Part shown: positions 1 through 5,242 of the stretch, piece after piece
How the letters are laid out: every line of letters starts with the position of its first letter
How positions within the stretch are numbered: the first letter of the stretch is position 1
Assembly (NCBI GenBank): GCA_029560455.1
Contig: JAKQKW010000138.1
Span: 1 to 7,353 of the forward strand
Reading direction: 5' to 3'
Source of the DNA: Candidatus Rifleibacteriota bacterium
Lineage (GTDB): Bacteria; Riflebacteria; Ozemobacteria; Ozemobacterales; Ozemobacteraceae
DNA length: 7,353 nt
Made by a program: the position numbers and the translations under genes
The notes under the pieces: model-generated
The model's input: only the letters and a program-made list of their open reading frames with translations
Databases searched by the model: none
What the model was told of the DNA's origin: nothing

Positions 1-353
1 CTGGTCAGCGTGCCGCCCTTTTTGGCTTCACGACTGCCGAAACCTTTGTATTCGGTGTTGGTTTCCCATTTGAGGCCGGCGATCAGAGCCTGTTTGTCAG
101 CTTCGCTCATTTTGGCGAAGTCGGTGGCCGCAGGCAGTGCCGCGCCTGATGTGGTTGCGCCTGGTGCCGCGAAGGCACCGCTTTCGAGCATGCCGGTGAG
201 CTTTTTTACGGCTTCGGTATTCTCTTTAAGTGCCTCGATGCTCTGCTGCAGCAGCTTTTCCTGATCTGCCGCTGCCGGGGCTTGTGAAAAAACGGGCAAG
301 CAGCCGGCAATGAGCAGCAATAAAACGGTCGAAATGAATCTTTTCGGGTTCAA
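1..353 (-). CDS. ABC transporter solute-binding protein, family 5 (oligopeptide type), N-terminal part
   Basis: Partial gene: 117 codons from a TTG start at 353, running off the window edge. The start is fixed by AAGGAG six bases upstream. A Lys/Arg start plus a hydrophobic run (residues 6-17) ends in I-A-G-C, a lipobox with Cys18, so this is probably a lipoprotein; VFSQA at 21-25 is an alternative signal peptidase I site. Residues about 29-57 are a charged heptad-like helix (possible coiled coil), followed by an Ala/Gly/Pro-rich linker. Residues 96-116 read WETN...GFGSREAKKGGTLT, which closely resembles the start of the mature domain in family 5 peptide-binding proteins (SBP_bac_5), where a W-x-TN...EAKKGGT segment is typical. 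Known role of the family: capture of oligopeptides or similar ligands outside the inner membrane for an ABC importer. The ligand cannot be told from this fragment. The roughly 65-residue helical and linker extension before the domain is longer than usual. Confidence 0.72.
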   Translation of the reverse strand, partial: MNPKRFISTVLLLLIAGCLPVFSQAPAAADQEKLLQQSIEALKENTEAVKKLTGMLESGAFAAPGATTSGAALPAATDFAKMSEADKQALIAGLKWETNTEYKGFGSREAKKGGTLT

Positions 354-359
354 GTCTGA

Positions 360-365
360 CTCCTT
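360..365 (-). promoter_or_regulatory. Ribosome binding site deciding a TTG start
   Basis: AAGGAG on the minus strand, six bases before the TTG at 353-351. No in-frame ATG lies near the signal peptide, so this site sets the start of the solute-binding protein. Confidence 0.75.
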
Positions 366-387
366 CCCTGCAAAAACTCTATAATTT

Positions 388-415
388 GGGTTGCCAATAC
401 CTTACAGGCAAACCC
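388..415. repeat. Small palindrome in the leader of the solute-binding protein gene
   Basis: GGGTTGCC at 388-395 pairs with GGCAAACCC at 407-415 with a single bulged A and an 11-base loop. It lies 35 bases upstream of the TTG start. It has no U-tract in the direction of the downstream gene, so it is not a normal terminator. It could be an operator or an mRNA leader stem. The role is unknown. Confidence 0.4.
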
Positions 416-455
416 CGCCTAAACGCAACCGGAAAAAAATCGCCCGCTTTATAAC

Positions 456-475
456 GGTCCCTGAGCTTGTCGAAG
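456..475 (+). repeat. Dispersed 20-base repeat motif (single copy)
   Basis: GGTCCCTGAGCTTGTCGAAG. From memory, this motif and its close variants recur in intergenic DNA of many unrelated bacteria, where spurious translations give strings such as PELVEG or RQAQG. Here it lies between genes and produces the ALRQAQGPL tail of the false frame on the minus strand. Only one copy is visible in the window. Confidence 0.5.
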
Positions 476-513
476 AGCCGACCTGCGATTTATAAACCAT
501 TTTCGCTCTCTTT

Positions 514-666
514 CCGTCATTCCTGGGCAGGGGTCTGTCGATTTATTGAGATTTTTAATGTTTCGGTACAAAGCGATTCTTATCTGAGCGGACTGCGTGG
601 TGGGCGGTGCATTGAAAAAGCCATTTTCAGGGGTTAAATCGACAAGCCCCGCCGCGGGCATGACGG
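514..666. repeat. Imperfect long inverted repeat, MITE- or REP-like unit
   Basis: The arms 514-545 and 635-666 are inverted copies matching at 25 of 32 positions, with perfect blocks CCGTCAT at the outer ends and TGTCGATTTA at the inner ends. The 89-base centre has no open frame of note. Size (about 153 bases), terminal inverted repeats and intergenic position fit a decayed non-autonomous mobile element or a pair of REP sequences in opposite orientation. No clear target-site duplication flanks it. Confidence 0.45.
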
Positions 667-688
667 GCATAGGGTGCCAGCCAATCAT

Positions 689-726
689 AAAAAAGCCGCC
701 CGCAAAAATTTCGCTGCAGGCGGCTT
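689..726 (-). terminator. Intrinsic terminator of the peptidase/propeller operon
   Basis: On the minus strand, AAGCCGCC (726-719) pairs perfectly with GGCGGCTT (700-693) across an 18-base loop, and the 3' arm runs into six consecutive T (694-689). It starts 14 bases after the TGA of the propeller gene. Confidence 0.85.
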
Positions 727-740
727 AGGCAATCGAAAAT

Positions 741-1709
741 TCAGCCCTCGGCGGCTTCCTCTATGAGCTCTTCGGCCAGGTCAGAGAGGCGCAGCAGATA
801 CTGCCCGTTCTCTTCGACGAACGACACCAGCATGAGCTTGCTGCCACTGCTGATAACCGGCCGGCTGATGAACGGCGCCGGGAAACCCGTATTCATGGTT
901 GCAGTAACATTGCCGTCAGCAGCGACCTTGCAGATATTGTAGGTGGCTTCGTCGCTTTCTTCATCGAGAGAGTGAAAGCCGATCAGCACCTGACCGTTAT
1001 CGAGGCCGAGAAGCAGCGCCGGGTTAGATTCCGGGGCAAATGGCAATTCGCAGACCTTGATGATTTTGCCGTCAACGTCAGCGCGGCGGCAGAGAAACAG
1101 CTTGTCTTCGAGCCCGACTTCTTCAAGATTGAGAAAAAGAATGTCGCCATTCTTTTCAACCGCTATCCCGCTACCGATGCCGCTCTGTTTGAACAGCATC
1201 CTGCCGGTTTCATCGTAAACGGCGAAAGCAGACATGCCCTGATCGAAAATGGCCAGGCGGCCACCCGGAAGCATTTCAATGCGACTCTGAATGCTCAGAT
1301 CGGTCGAAAAACTGGCAAGCACGTTGCCGGCATTATCGATTTTAATTACCTCTGGCTTTTCTGAGCCAACAAGCCAGAAACCCTTGCTATTGCCCGTTTC
1401 GTCGGCAATCATCGCAAAATCGGAAATAACCAGCTTATCGCCATCTTTAACAGTTAAGCTGGCAACTTCTTTACCGCTGTTGTCAAATTCGACCAGACGG
1501 CCGGCGATCGAGTCAACTGCCCAAAGACCTGTGCCCGCATAATGTAACGCTGACGGGCCCATTGGCAGACCACGCCCGAAACCTTCCGGTGCTTCTTTTG
1601 CCGTCAGAACCCTTAGTCCTGCATCTTTTACGCTCAAATTCAAATCGAGAGCCAGAACCGGAAAGGTTGCCATGGCCGCAAACACCGATGAAATAATGAT
1701 TTTTTTCAT
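741..1709 (-). CDS. Exported six-bladed beta-propeller protein, function unknown
   Basis: 322 residues, ATG start at 1709 with AAAGG eight bases upstream. Residues 1-20 form a Sec signal peptide (KK start, hydrophobic core, VLA cleavage before Leu21), so the product is periplasmic or outside the cell. The mature part shows about six similar blocks near residues 61-85, 110-134, 151-174, 189-221, 241-273 and 291-310. Each has a beta strand like LWAVD or LAIFD, then a strand ending in D-x-x-G, as in NHL/SMP-30-like propeller repeats. No catalytic or metal-binding set is recognisable, and the C-terminus is an acidic Glu/Ala-rich tail (312-322). It follows the SH3b-peptidase gene by only 25 bases and ends in a strong terminator, so the two are very likely co-transcribed. 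A scaffold or binding role alongside the cell-wall peptidase is an inference from position alone. Confidence 0.75.
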   Translation of the reverse strand: MKKIIISSVFAAMATFPVLALDLNLSVKDAGLRVLTAKEAPEGFGRGLPMGPSALHYAGTGLWAVDSIAGRLVEFDNSGKEVASLTVKDGDKLVISDFAMIADETGNSKGFWLVGSEKPEVIKIDNAGNVLASFSTDLSIQSRIEMLPGGRLAIFDQGMSAFAVYDETGRMLFKQSGIGSGIAVEKNGDILFLNLEEVGLEDKLFLCRRADVDGKIIKVCELPFAPESNPALLLGLDNGQVLIGFHSLDEESDEATYNICKVAADGNVTATMNTGFPAPFISRPVISSGSKLMLVSFVEENGQYLLRLSDLAEELIEEAAEG

Positions 1710-1734
1710 TTTTGTTACCTTTGATTATTGCGGC

Positions 1735-2793
1735 TCAGGGCATTGCCCAGCCGAGATACTTCGGGCCTTTCCACATCTGGCTCAGTGGCATTTCCTTGAC
1801 GCCATAGCTTGTGGTAGTGATGATTATCGGATCATTCGGCCCGTGCATTTTGCCGGTGGCCATGAAAATGTGACCGTAGGGGTTTCCGGGCACGGTACCG
1901 GTGAACATTACGGCGCCGGCCGGCGGGTTTTTATTAACAACAATTTTACCGGCAGCCTTACATTTGTAATAGCTCTGAATGGCACTGGGTGCAGCGAGCA
2001 ACGGCTTTTTGCGACCATAGGAAGTATTGACAAAGGCCAGGCACCAGCCGGCCCAGGCTTTCGGGTTGCTCGACCGCATGCCGTTGTTAACATTATAGCC
2101 GCGTTTTGTGCCGTTTATCTGATCGCGTGACCAGGTAATCGCGCCGGCCACACTGCCGTCGCCCATGGCATCACCAACAACTGAAGCCTTATAAGTGGAA
2201 GCATTCGACGAAGAACCGCCACCGGTTTTGGGTTTGCTGGCAACAGTCTGACTGCCTGACTTAACGTATTTTTTGTGAACGTAGCGGGTTTTACCGCCGT
2301 GAGAAATCTTGTACCAGTCGCCACTCTGCCCGACAATGGTCACTTTTGCATTATCGCGCAGACTGCCAACGATACTGCCCCAGGGCCCTGATCTGACATT
2401 GAGGGTATAGCCATTGGTGTCGACGGTTCCGGTGCGTGCGGCACCGCTGACACCTTTTACCGGGGCTTTTCCCGAAGCCTTCTGGCCCGAGGTGCTGACA
2501 TAATTTTTATGAACGTAACGTGTCGAGCCTTTGTAGGCGATTTTATACCAGTCGCCGCTTGAGCCGACAATCGTTAACTTGCTGCCATGGCCAAGCTGGC
2601 CGACAACCTTGCCCCATGCCCCGGTTCTGATATTCAATCTGGCGCCAGGAGTGTGAACGGTTCCGCTGATCGTCGATGGGCCGCCGGCTCCCCTGCCCTC
2701 TTCGATTCTGACTTCCTTTTCTTCAAATGGCGAGGCCCAGCCTGTAATACAGACAAGGCTGCACATCAGAAGAAAATAAATGATTCTGCGCAT
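1735..2793 (-). CDS. Exported SH3b-SH3b-CHAP-like cysteine peptidase (probable peptidoglycan hydrolase)
   Basis: 352 residues, ATG at 2793 with AAGGAG six bases upstream. A signal peptide covers residues 1-20 (RR start, hydrophobic core, cleavage after GWA). Two bacterial SH3 domains follow, at about 44-100 and 122-178. They are clear internal copies sharing the LNxRxGxWG opening, IVG-x-SGDWYKI core and TRYVHKxYV ending. A Ser/Gly/Lys-rich linker (179-205) leads to a C-terminal domain (about 206-352) of CHAP or NlpC/P60 type. Cys251 in AGWCLAFVN is the likely nucleophile and His308 in YGHIFMATG the general base; PPAGAVMF (290-297) is the usual strand before the His. The third polar catalytic residue is not certain. 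The family cuts peptide stems or cross-links of peptidoglycan, with SH3b domains holding the enzyme to the wall. It is first gene of a pair with the propeller protein. Domain order and motifs are seen; the exact bond cut is not known. Confidence 0.85.
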   Translation of the reverse strand: MRRIIYFLLMCSLVCITGWASPFEEKEVRIEEGRGAGGPSTISGTVHTPGARLNIRTGAWGKVVGQLGHGSKLTIVGSSGDWYKIAYKGSTRYVHKNYVSTSGQKASGKAPVKGVSGAARTGTVDTNGYTLNVRSGPWGSIVGSLRDNAKVTIVGQSGDWYKISHGGKTRYVHKKYVKSGSQTVASKPKTGGGSSSNASTYKASVVGDAMGDGSVAGAITWSRDQINGTKRGYNVNNGMRSSNPKAWAGWCLAFVNTSYGRKKPLLAAPSAIQSYYKCKAAGKIVVNKNPPAGAVMFTGTVPGNPYGHIFMATGKMHGPNDPIIITTTSYGVKEMPLSQMWKGPKYLGWAMP

Positions 2794-2821
2794 GACTGTC
2801 TCCTTAAGATCGCATTTTTTT

Positions 2822-2830
2822 CTTATACCA
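2822..2830 (-). promoter_or_regulatory. Candidate extended -10 promoter for the peptidase gene
   Basis: TGGTATAAG on the minus strand is a TGn extended -10 with five of six consensus bases in the hexamer. No good -35 lies 16-18 bases upstream, which extended -10 promoters tolerate. A start about seven bases downstream would give a leader of roughly 22 bases carrying the AAGGAG site. Confidence 0.4.
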
Positions 2831-2924
2831 GTTTTATGCTGCCAAAGTTTTTATTTTTTCCAGCCCAGACAATATTTATTTTCTTTTGCCAAAGCACCAG
2901 TGCCGGTTCCGCTTTTTAAAACAA

Positions 2925-2977
2925 AAATGCTGAGGCGTATCAGCGCGATAAAACGCTGCAAACAGACCTCAGCATTT
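2925..2977 (-). terminator. Nested hairpin, probable terminator of the small basic protein gene
   Basis: An 11-base perfect inverted repeat, AAATGCTGAGG (2925-2935) with CCTCAGCATTT (2967-2977), encloses a second stem CAGCG/CGCTG (2941-2945 and 2954-2958). Read on the minus strand the structure ends in ATTTTTGTTTT, a T-rich tail fitting an intrinsic terminator. On the plus strand there is no comparable tail. It lies downstream of the 33-residue gene and upstream of the peptidase promoter, the expected place for a boundary. Confidence 0.5.
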
Positions 2978-3003
2978 AAGATATTCAAATATTTGCGTAT
3001 TCT

Positions 3004-3039
3004 GTGAAATCCGGCCGGAAAAAAGGCCGCAAATTCACT
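3004..3039. repeat. Hairpin just after the small basic protein gene
   Basis: GTGAA...CGGCC at the left pairs with GGCCG...TTCAC at the right, leaving a loop of about eight bases. It begins five bases after the TAA at 3045. It has no T-tract on either side, so it may act as an mRNA 3'-end stem together with the hairpin at 2925-2977 rather than as a terminator alone. Confidence 0.35.
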
Positions 3040-3044
3040 TTAAA

Positions 3045-3146
3045 TTACTTCGATTCTTTTTTAAGTCTCTTTGCTTCTTTCTTTTCCTTGGGGGTTTTGG
3101 TCGCAGGCTTTTTGGTTTCCTTGGTCGTTCTTAATTCTTTACCCAT
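3045..3146 (-). CDS. Very small lysine-rich basic protein (33 residues)
   Basis: ATG at 3146, TAA at 3047-3045. The Shine-Dalgarno GGAG lies seven bases upstream of the ATG, as good as those of the larger genes here. The product starts MGKELRTTKE and has 12 Lys and 2 Arg against 5 Glu in 33 residues, no hydrophobic segment and no cysteine. KETKKPATKTPKEKKEAK-like composition suggests a soluble, mostly disordered or single-helix protein that could bind nucleic acid or ribosomes; that is inference from charge only. I recall similar tiny proteins opening MGKE and rich in KEKKxAK annotated as hypothetical in other bacteria, but cannot check this. It lies 125 bases after the HAD phosphatase on the same strand and is followed by two hairpins. 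The main alternative is a chance frame, which the ribosome binding site and biased composition argue against. Confidence 0.62.
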   Translation of the reverse strand: MGKELRTTKETKKPATKTPKEKKEAKRLKKESK

Positions 3147-3153
3147 TGTTGCT

Positions 3154-3157
3154 CTCC
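3154..3157 (-). promoter_or_regulatory. Ribosome binding site supporting the 33-residue gene
   Basis: GGAG (within GGAGAG) on the minus strand, seven bases before the ATG at 3146. It is the main signal-level evidence that this short frame is translated. Confidence 0.6.
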
Positions 3158-3214
3158 GGGAATAATAATTTTTACAGGACTGATTTTATTTTTAACACGT
3201 CCATGCATAGTTAC

Positions 3215-3272
3215 ACCAGCCTGTTTGCAAAATAATTTTCCAGTATTCAAGTCTGGAGGGGCAGCGGCTGGT
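3215..3272. repeat. Nested inverted repeat at the end of the phosphatase gene
   Basis: ACCAGCC (3215-3221) pairs with GGCTGGT (3266-3272), enclosing TCCAG/CTGGA (3239-3243 and 3253-3257). The outer arm touches the phosphatase TAA. No T-tract follows in either direction, so it is more likely an mRNA 3' structure than a terminator. The stems are short and the match may be chance. Confidence 0.3.
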
Positions 3273-3868
3273 TAAAAAACGCGGTAGCCTTTTTCGTGGG
3301 CGATTTCGAGCATTTCACGGTCGCCGCGCGAGTCGCCGTAGGCATAGACGGTTTGATATTCAGCGAGATCGACGACTTCTCTGATGCGTTTGACCTTTTC
3401 AGGGCCGTAACAGTTCGGCGTTGCAAAATTGCCGGTGAGAAGGCCATTTTTTGTTTCAAGACGCGTCGAAATGATTTCCATGCCGTGCTGTTCGCACCAG
3501 AATTTGAGATAATCGGTAAATGATGCCGAAACGAGAATTACACGGTGCCCCTGGTCCCTGTGCCAGCGAATCTTCTCGATGGCAGCCGGGCGCACAATTT
3601 TATTGAGAATGCCGGTTGCGAATTTTTTTGCCTGTGCTTCGAATTCTTTTTGTGGCATGCCGGCAAAAAAAATGCGTGTCACCTGCTGTTTGGCAGCCTG
3701 GTTGCTGACCAGGCGCAGCAGATAAGCGAGCAGCCACGGAGCCGCGCGCAGGCAACCGAACATGAAACGCCATTTCCCGAAAAAGAAAATCAGGAAATCG
3801 CGAAAACTGTCGTGCGTCGTGATCGTGCCGTCGAAGTCGAACAGCGCCAGACCTTGTTTGCCGCTCAT
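3272..3868 (-). CDS. HAD superfamily subfamily IB phosphatase
   Basis: 198 residues, ATG at 3868, TAA at 3274-3272. All four HAD motifs are present: FDFDGT (10-15; Asp11 nucleophile and Asp13 acid/base), Ser114 in ILVSAS (motif II), Lys158 in GPEKVKR (motif III), and GDSRGD (178-183; Asp179 and Asp183 for Mg2+). The cap between motifs I and II (about 20-100) is helical, with a hydrophobic stretch at 24-52. This is the IB layout of phosphoserine phosphatase-like and phosphatidylglycerophosphatase C-like enzymes. The family hydrolyses phosphate monoesters through a phospho-aspartate. The substrate is not evident; the hydrophobic cap makes a lipid or membrane-near phosphate possible. The start overlaps the stop of the upstream zinc-ribbon gene as ATGA, which implies translational coupling. 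Lack of a signal peptide places it in the cytosol although its partner is exported. Confidence 0.82.
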   Translation of the reverse strand: MSGKQGLALFDFDGTITTHDSFRDFLIFFFGKWRFMFGCLRAAPWLLAYLLRLVSNQAAKQQVTRIFFAGMPQKEFEAQAKKFATGILNKIVRPAAIEKIRWHRDQGHRVILVSASFTDYLKFWCEQHGMEIISTRLETKNGLLTGNFATPNCYGPEKVKRIREVVDLAEYQTVYAYGDSRGDREMLEIAHEKGYRVF

Positions 3869-4686
3869 TGTGCCTCGTCGAAAAAGAAAATATTTTCGCG
3901 GGCCCAGGTCGTGCGTTTCTCAAGGTCGCGCAGGCCAATCATGCCCTCGACCGGGTTGTTGTCCATGCTCGGGCCCATATAGAGCACGTGCGCTCTCTTG
4001 CCCTGAATGCCAAGCACCATGACCTTTTCGCCGCCCGGAACCTGCTGTTTGCCCAGCTGCAGGTATTTTGCCGTGACCGCATATTTCTGCGTGCGCTTCG
4101 GAATATTGGCGACCCTCTTTTTGAGCGTTTCGAGAGCCGCGCGATCATAGGTTTTCGGTGTCCTGAAAGTGTCGATGACCTGATTGTAAAGATGCATTAC
4201 CACCATGCTCGACTTGACCAGTGCAGCGCGGTAGCCGCCGTCGAGGCGCAGGTTTTTCATTATACCGGTCATACCTTCAAAGAGCTGAAATTTTGCGGCA
4301 TACAGCTGCGCCAGAATTGTCAGTTCTTCGGGCAATCTTGGCTCAAGCTTTTTATATCTGGCGGCAGCGTTTTGAAATCGGGTTTTGACATCGGGCATCT
4401 TGCCAAGCACGTTGAGATACTGAATGTCATGAAAATGCGCTTCGAATTCATCGAGAAAAGCGAAAAGGTCAAGAACCTGCTCGCGCAGATCTGCCGGTTG
4501 CGCCGTCTGAGGTCCGGCCAGCCTGGCAGCTTTCGGCTGCGGCGTCATGCAGCCGGCGCAGAAATTGGCATTATCTGGCAACTCGGCACTGCAGCCAATG
4601 CAAAGTTTGGCGTCAGCGGCCGAAACCAGCAGAGTCATGGCTGTTGCAAGCCCCAGAGTCGCTATTTTCTTTTTAATTTCGAACAT
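3865..4686 (-). CDS. Exported protein with N-terminal zinc ribbon, function unknown
   Basis: 273 residues, ATG at 4686 with GAGGTGA just upstream, a near-perfect anti-SD match. Residues 1-26 are a Sec signal peptide (MFEIKKK, hydrophobic core, SAADA cleavage). Directly after it comes a short zinc ribbon, C29-x2-C32...C43-x2-C46, with the CxxC-x10-CxxC spacing of the small ribbons usually found in cytoplasmic proteins. A Pro/Ala/Gln linker (48-66) leads to a helical region (about 67-200) with charged amphipathic segments. The last part (about 205-262) looks like a small beta barrel, with VMVLGIQGKRAHVLYMG then GMIGLRDL, resembling an SH3-like fold; this is a weak call. It is the first gene after a strong promoter and overlaps the HAD phosphatase by four bases. 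I do not recognise the whole protein as a named family. Confidence 0.75.
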   Translation of the reverse strand: MFEIKKKIATLGLATAMTLLVSAADAKLCIGCSAELPDNANFCAGCMTPQPKAARLAGPQTAQPADLREQVLDLFAFLDEFEAHFHDIQYLNVLGKMPDVKTRFQNAAARYKKLEPRLPEELTILAQLYAAKFQLFEGMTGIMKNLRLDGGYRAALVKSSMVVMHLYNQVIDTFRTPKTYDRAALETLKKRVANIPKRTQKYAVTAKYLQLGKQQVPGGEKVMVLGIQGKRAHVLYMGPSMDNNPVEGMIGLRDLEKRTTWARENIFFFDEAQ

Positions 4687-4716
4687 CTGTTCACCTCAAA
4701 ATTCTTTATTCAGACC

Positions 4717-4744
4717 ATTATATGTTCATATTGTGCATTGTAAA
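4717..4744 (-). promoter_or_regulatory. Sigma70-type promoter of the zinc-ribbon/phosphatase operon
   Basis: On the minus strand, TTTACA (4744-4739, five of six consensus) is followed by a 16-base spacer and a perfect TATAAT (4722-4717). A start near 4710 gives a leader of about 24 bases including GAGGTGA. It is the best promoter in the window, so the operon may be well expressed. Confidence 0.8.
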
Positions 4745-4777
4745 AAACGGTCACAGGTCTTTTCGGTGCAAAGTGAC
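4742..4777 (-). terminator. Weak candidate terminator after the MOSC gene
   Basis: On the minus strand, GTCAC (4777-4773) pairs with GTGAC (4754-4750) over an 18-base loop, and six T follow at 4747-4742. The stem is only five pairs and begins at the stop codon. The T-tract overlaps the -35 of the next promoter, so termination and initiation would share bases here. Confidence 0.3.
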
Positions 4778-5205
4778 TACTTTACAATATCGCACGGGTC
4801 ACCGTCTTTTATGACACCGCCGGTCACGACCCGGCAGAAGTAACCATGCGTCGGCAGCAGTCTGAATCCATGAAAGGAATAATGATCAGGCTTTGTTTCC
4901 TTGCCGATCTGCACAACCTCGAGAACGACAGAACCGAGGCGTAGATGCCCGCCAATCTTCACTGGTGCAAGATCCAGCCCCTCAATTATAATATTCTCGG
5001 CAAAGTCGCCTGGTTGAGGCTGCAGAGCATGCTGCCGCGCAAAAGCTTCGGCAGATTCGCGCATTGCAATACTTACCGGTCTGACGCTTCCGGCGTGTCC
5101 GTCGCCGACAATGCCGAAGTCAGTTTTCAGTTCAGCTGAAGCCACGCGCTTTTTGGCGGTTCCAACTCCAGGACTGATACAGATCGATACAATTTTTCCG
5201 CTCAC
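4777..5205 (-). CDS. Small MOSC-domain protein
   Basis: 142 residues, GTG start at 5205, TAG stop. Matches to the stand-alone MOSC family run through the full length: SxxxGTxKxxV near the start, GIVGDGHAG (31-39), RPVSI (42-46), PGDFAENI (65-72), the GxxLRLGSVVLEVVQIGKE strand pair (86-103), GYFCRVVTGG (121-130) and DGD (134-136). MOSC domains (named for the molybdenum cofactor sulfurase C-terminus) are linked to sulfur carriage and molybdenum cofactor work. The family usually has a cysteine right after the IGKE/P segment (GKECH); here the stretch reads IGKETKPDH, so that Cys is absent. Other cysteines are Cys9, Cys124 and Cys138. The gene starts 37 bases after the Tgt fusion on the same strand with no promoter between, so co-transcription is likely. 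No other molybdenum cofactor gene is in the window. Confidence 0.8.
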   Translation of the reverse strand: MSGKIVSICISPGVGTAKKRVASAELKTDFGIVGDGHAGSVRPVSIAMRESAEAFARQHALQPQPGDFAENIIIEGLDLAPVKIGGHLRLGSVVLEVVQIGKETKPDHYSFHGFRLLPTHGYFCRVVTGGVIKDGDPCDIVK

Positions 5206-5212
5206 CTGTGAT

Positions 5213-5217
5213 CTCCT
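5213..5217 (-). promoter_or_regulatory. Ribosome binding site deciding a GTG start
   Basis: AGGAG on the minus strand, seven bases before GTG at 5205-5203. No ATG lies at the expected N-terminus of the MOSC domain. Confidence 0.7.
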
Positions 5218-5242
5218 GACTGCAGTTTTTTGCCATTATAAC

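Larger units (their letters stand above)
354..740. other. Gene-free intergenic region with repeats and a terminator
   Basis: This 387-base gap separates the propeller gene (stop at 741) from the solute-binding protein gene (start at 353). It holds the terminator at 689-726, an imperfect inverted-repeat unit at 514-666, a dispersed repeat motif at 456-475 and a palindrome at 388-415. The open frame at 449-688 on the minus strand is not credible as a gene: it has no ribosome binding site that I can see, runs through the repeats, and has no recognisable domain. A -10-like TATAAA on the minus strand (around 449-454) has no convincing -35, so I do not call a promoter here. Confidence 0.6.

Noticed and set aside
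380..385. Plus-strand TATAAT as a -10 for a divergent transcript
   Set aside because: There is no matching -35 at the right distance and no plus-strand gene downstream.
449..688. 79-codon minus-strand open frame in the intergenic region
   Set aside because: It has no ribosome binding site I can see, no domain, and its sequence is made of the inverted-repeat unit and the dispersed repeat motif.
2587..3007. Overlapping plus-strand open frames across the peptidase start and the AT-rich gap
   Set aside because: They have no ribosome binding sites or domains, and they cross the peptidase signal peptide region and its upstream signals.
3865..3868. Possible frameshift between the zinc-ribbon and phosphatase genes
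   Set aside because: The overlap is a normal ATGA stop-start junction, and both proteins are complete with their own motifs.
3868..4743. 291-codon plus-strand open frame
   Set aside because: It lies antisense to the zinc-ribbon gene, which has a promoter, a ribosome binding site, a signal peptide and a cysteine motif. The plus-strand translation has no recognisable domain.
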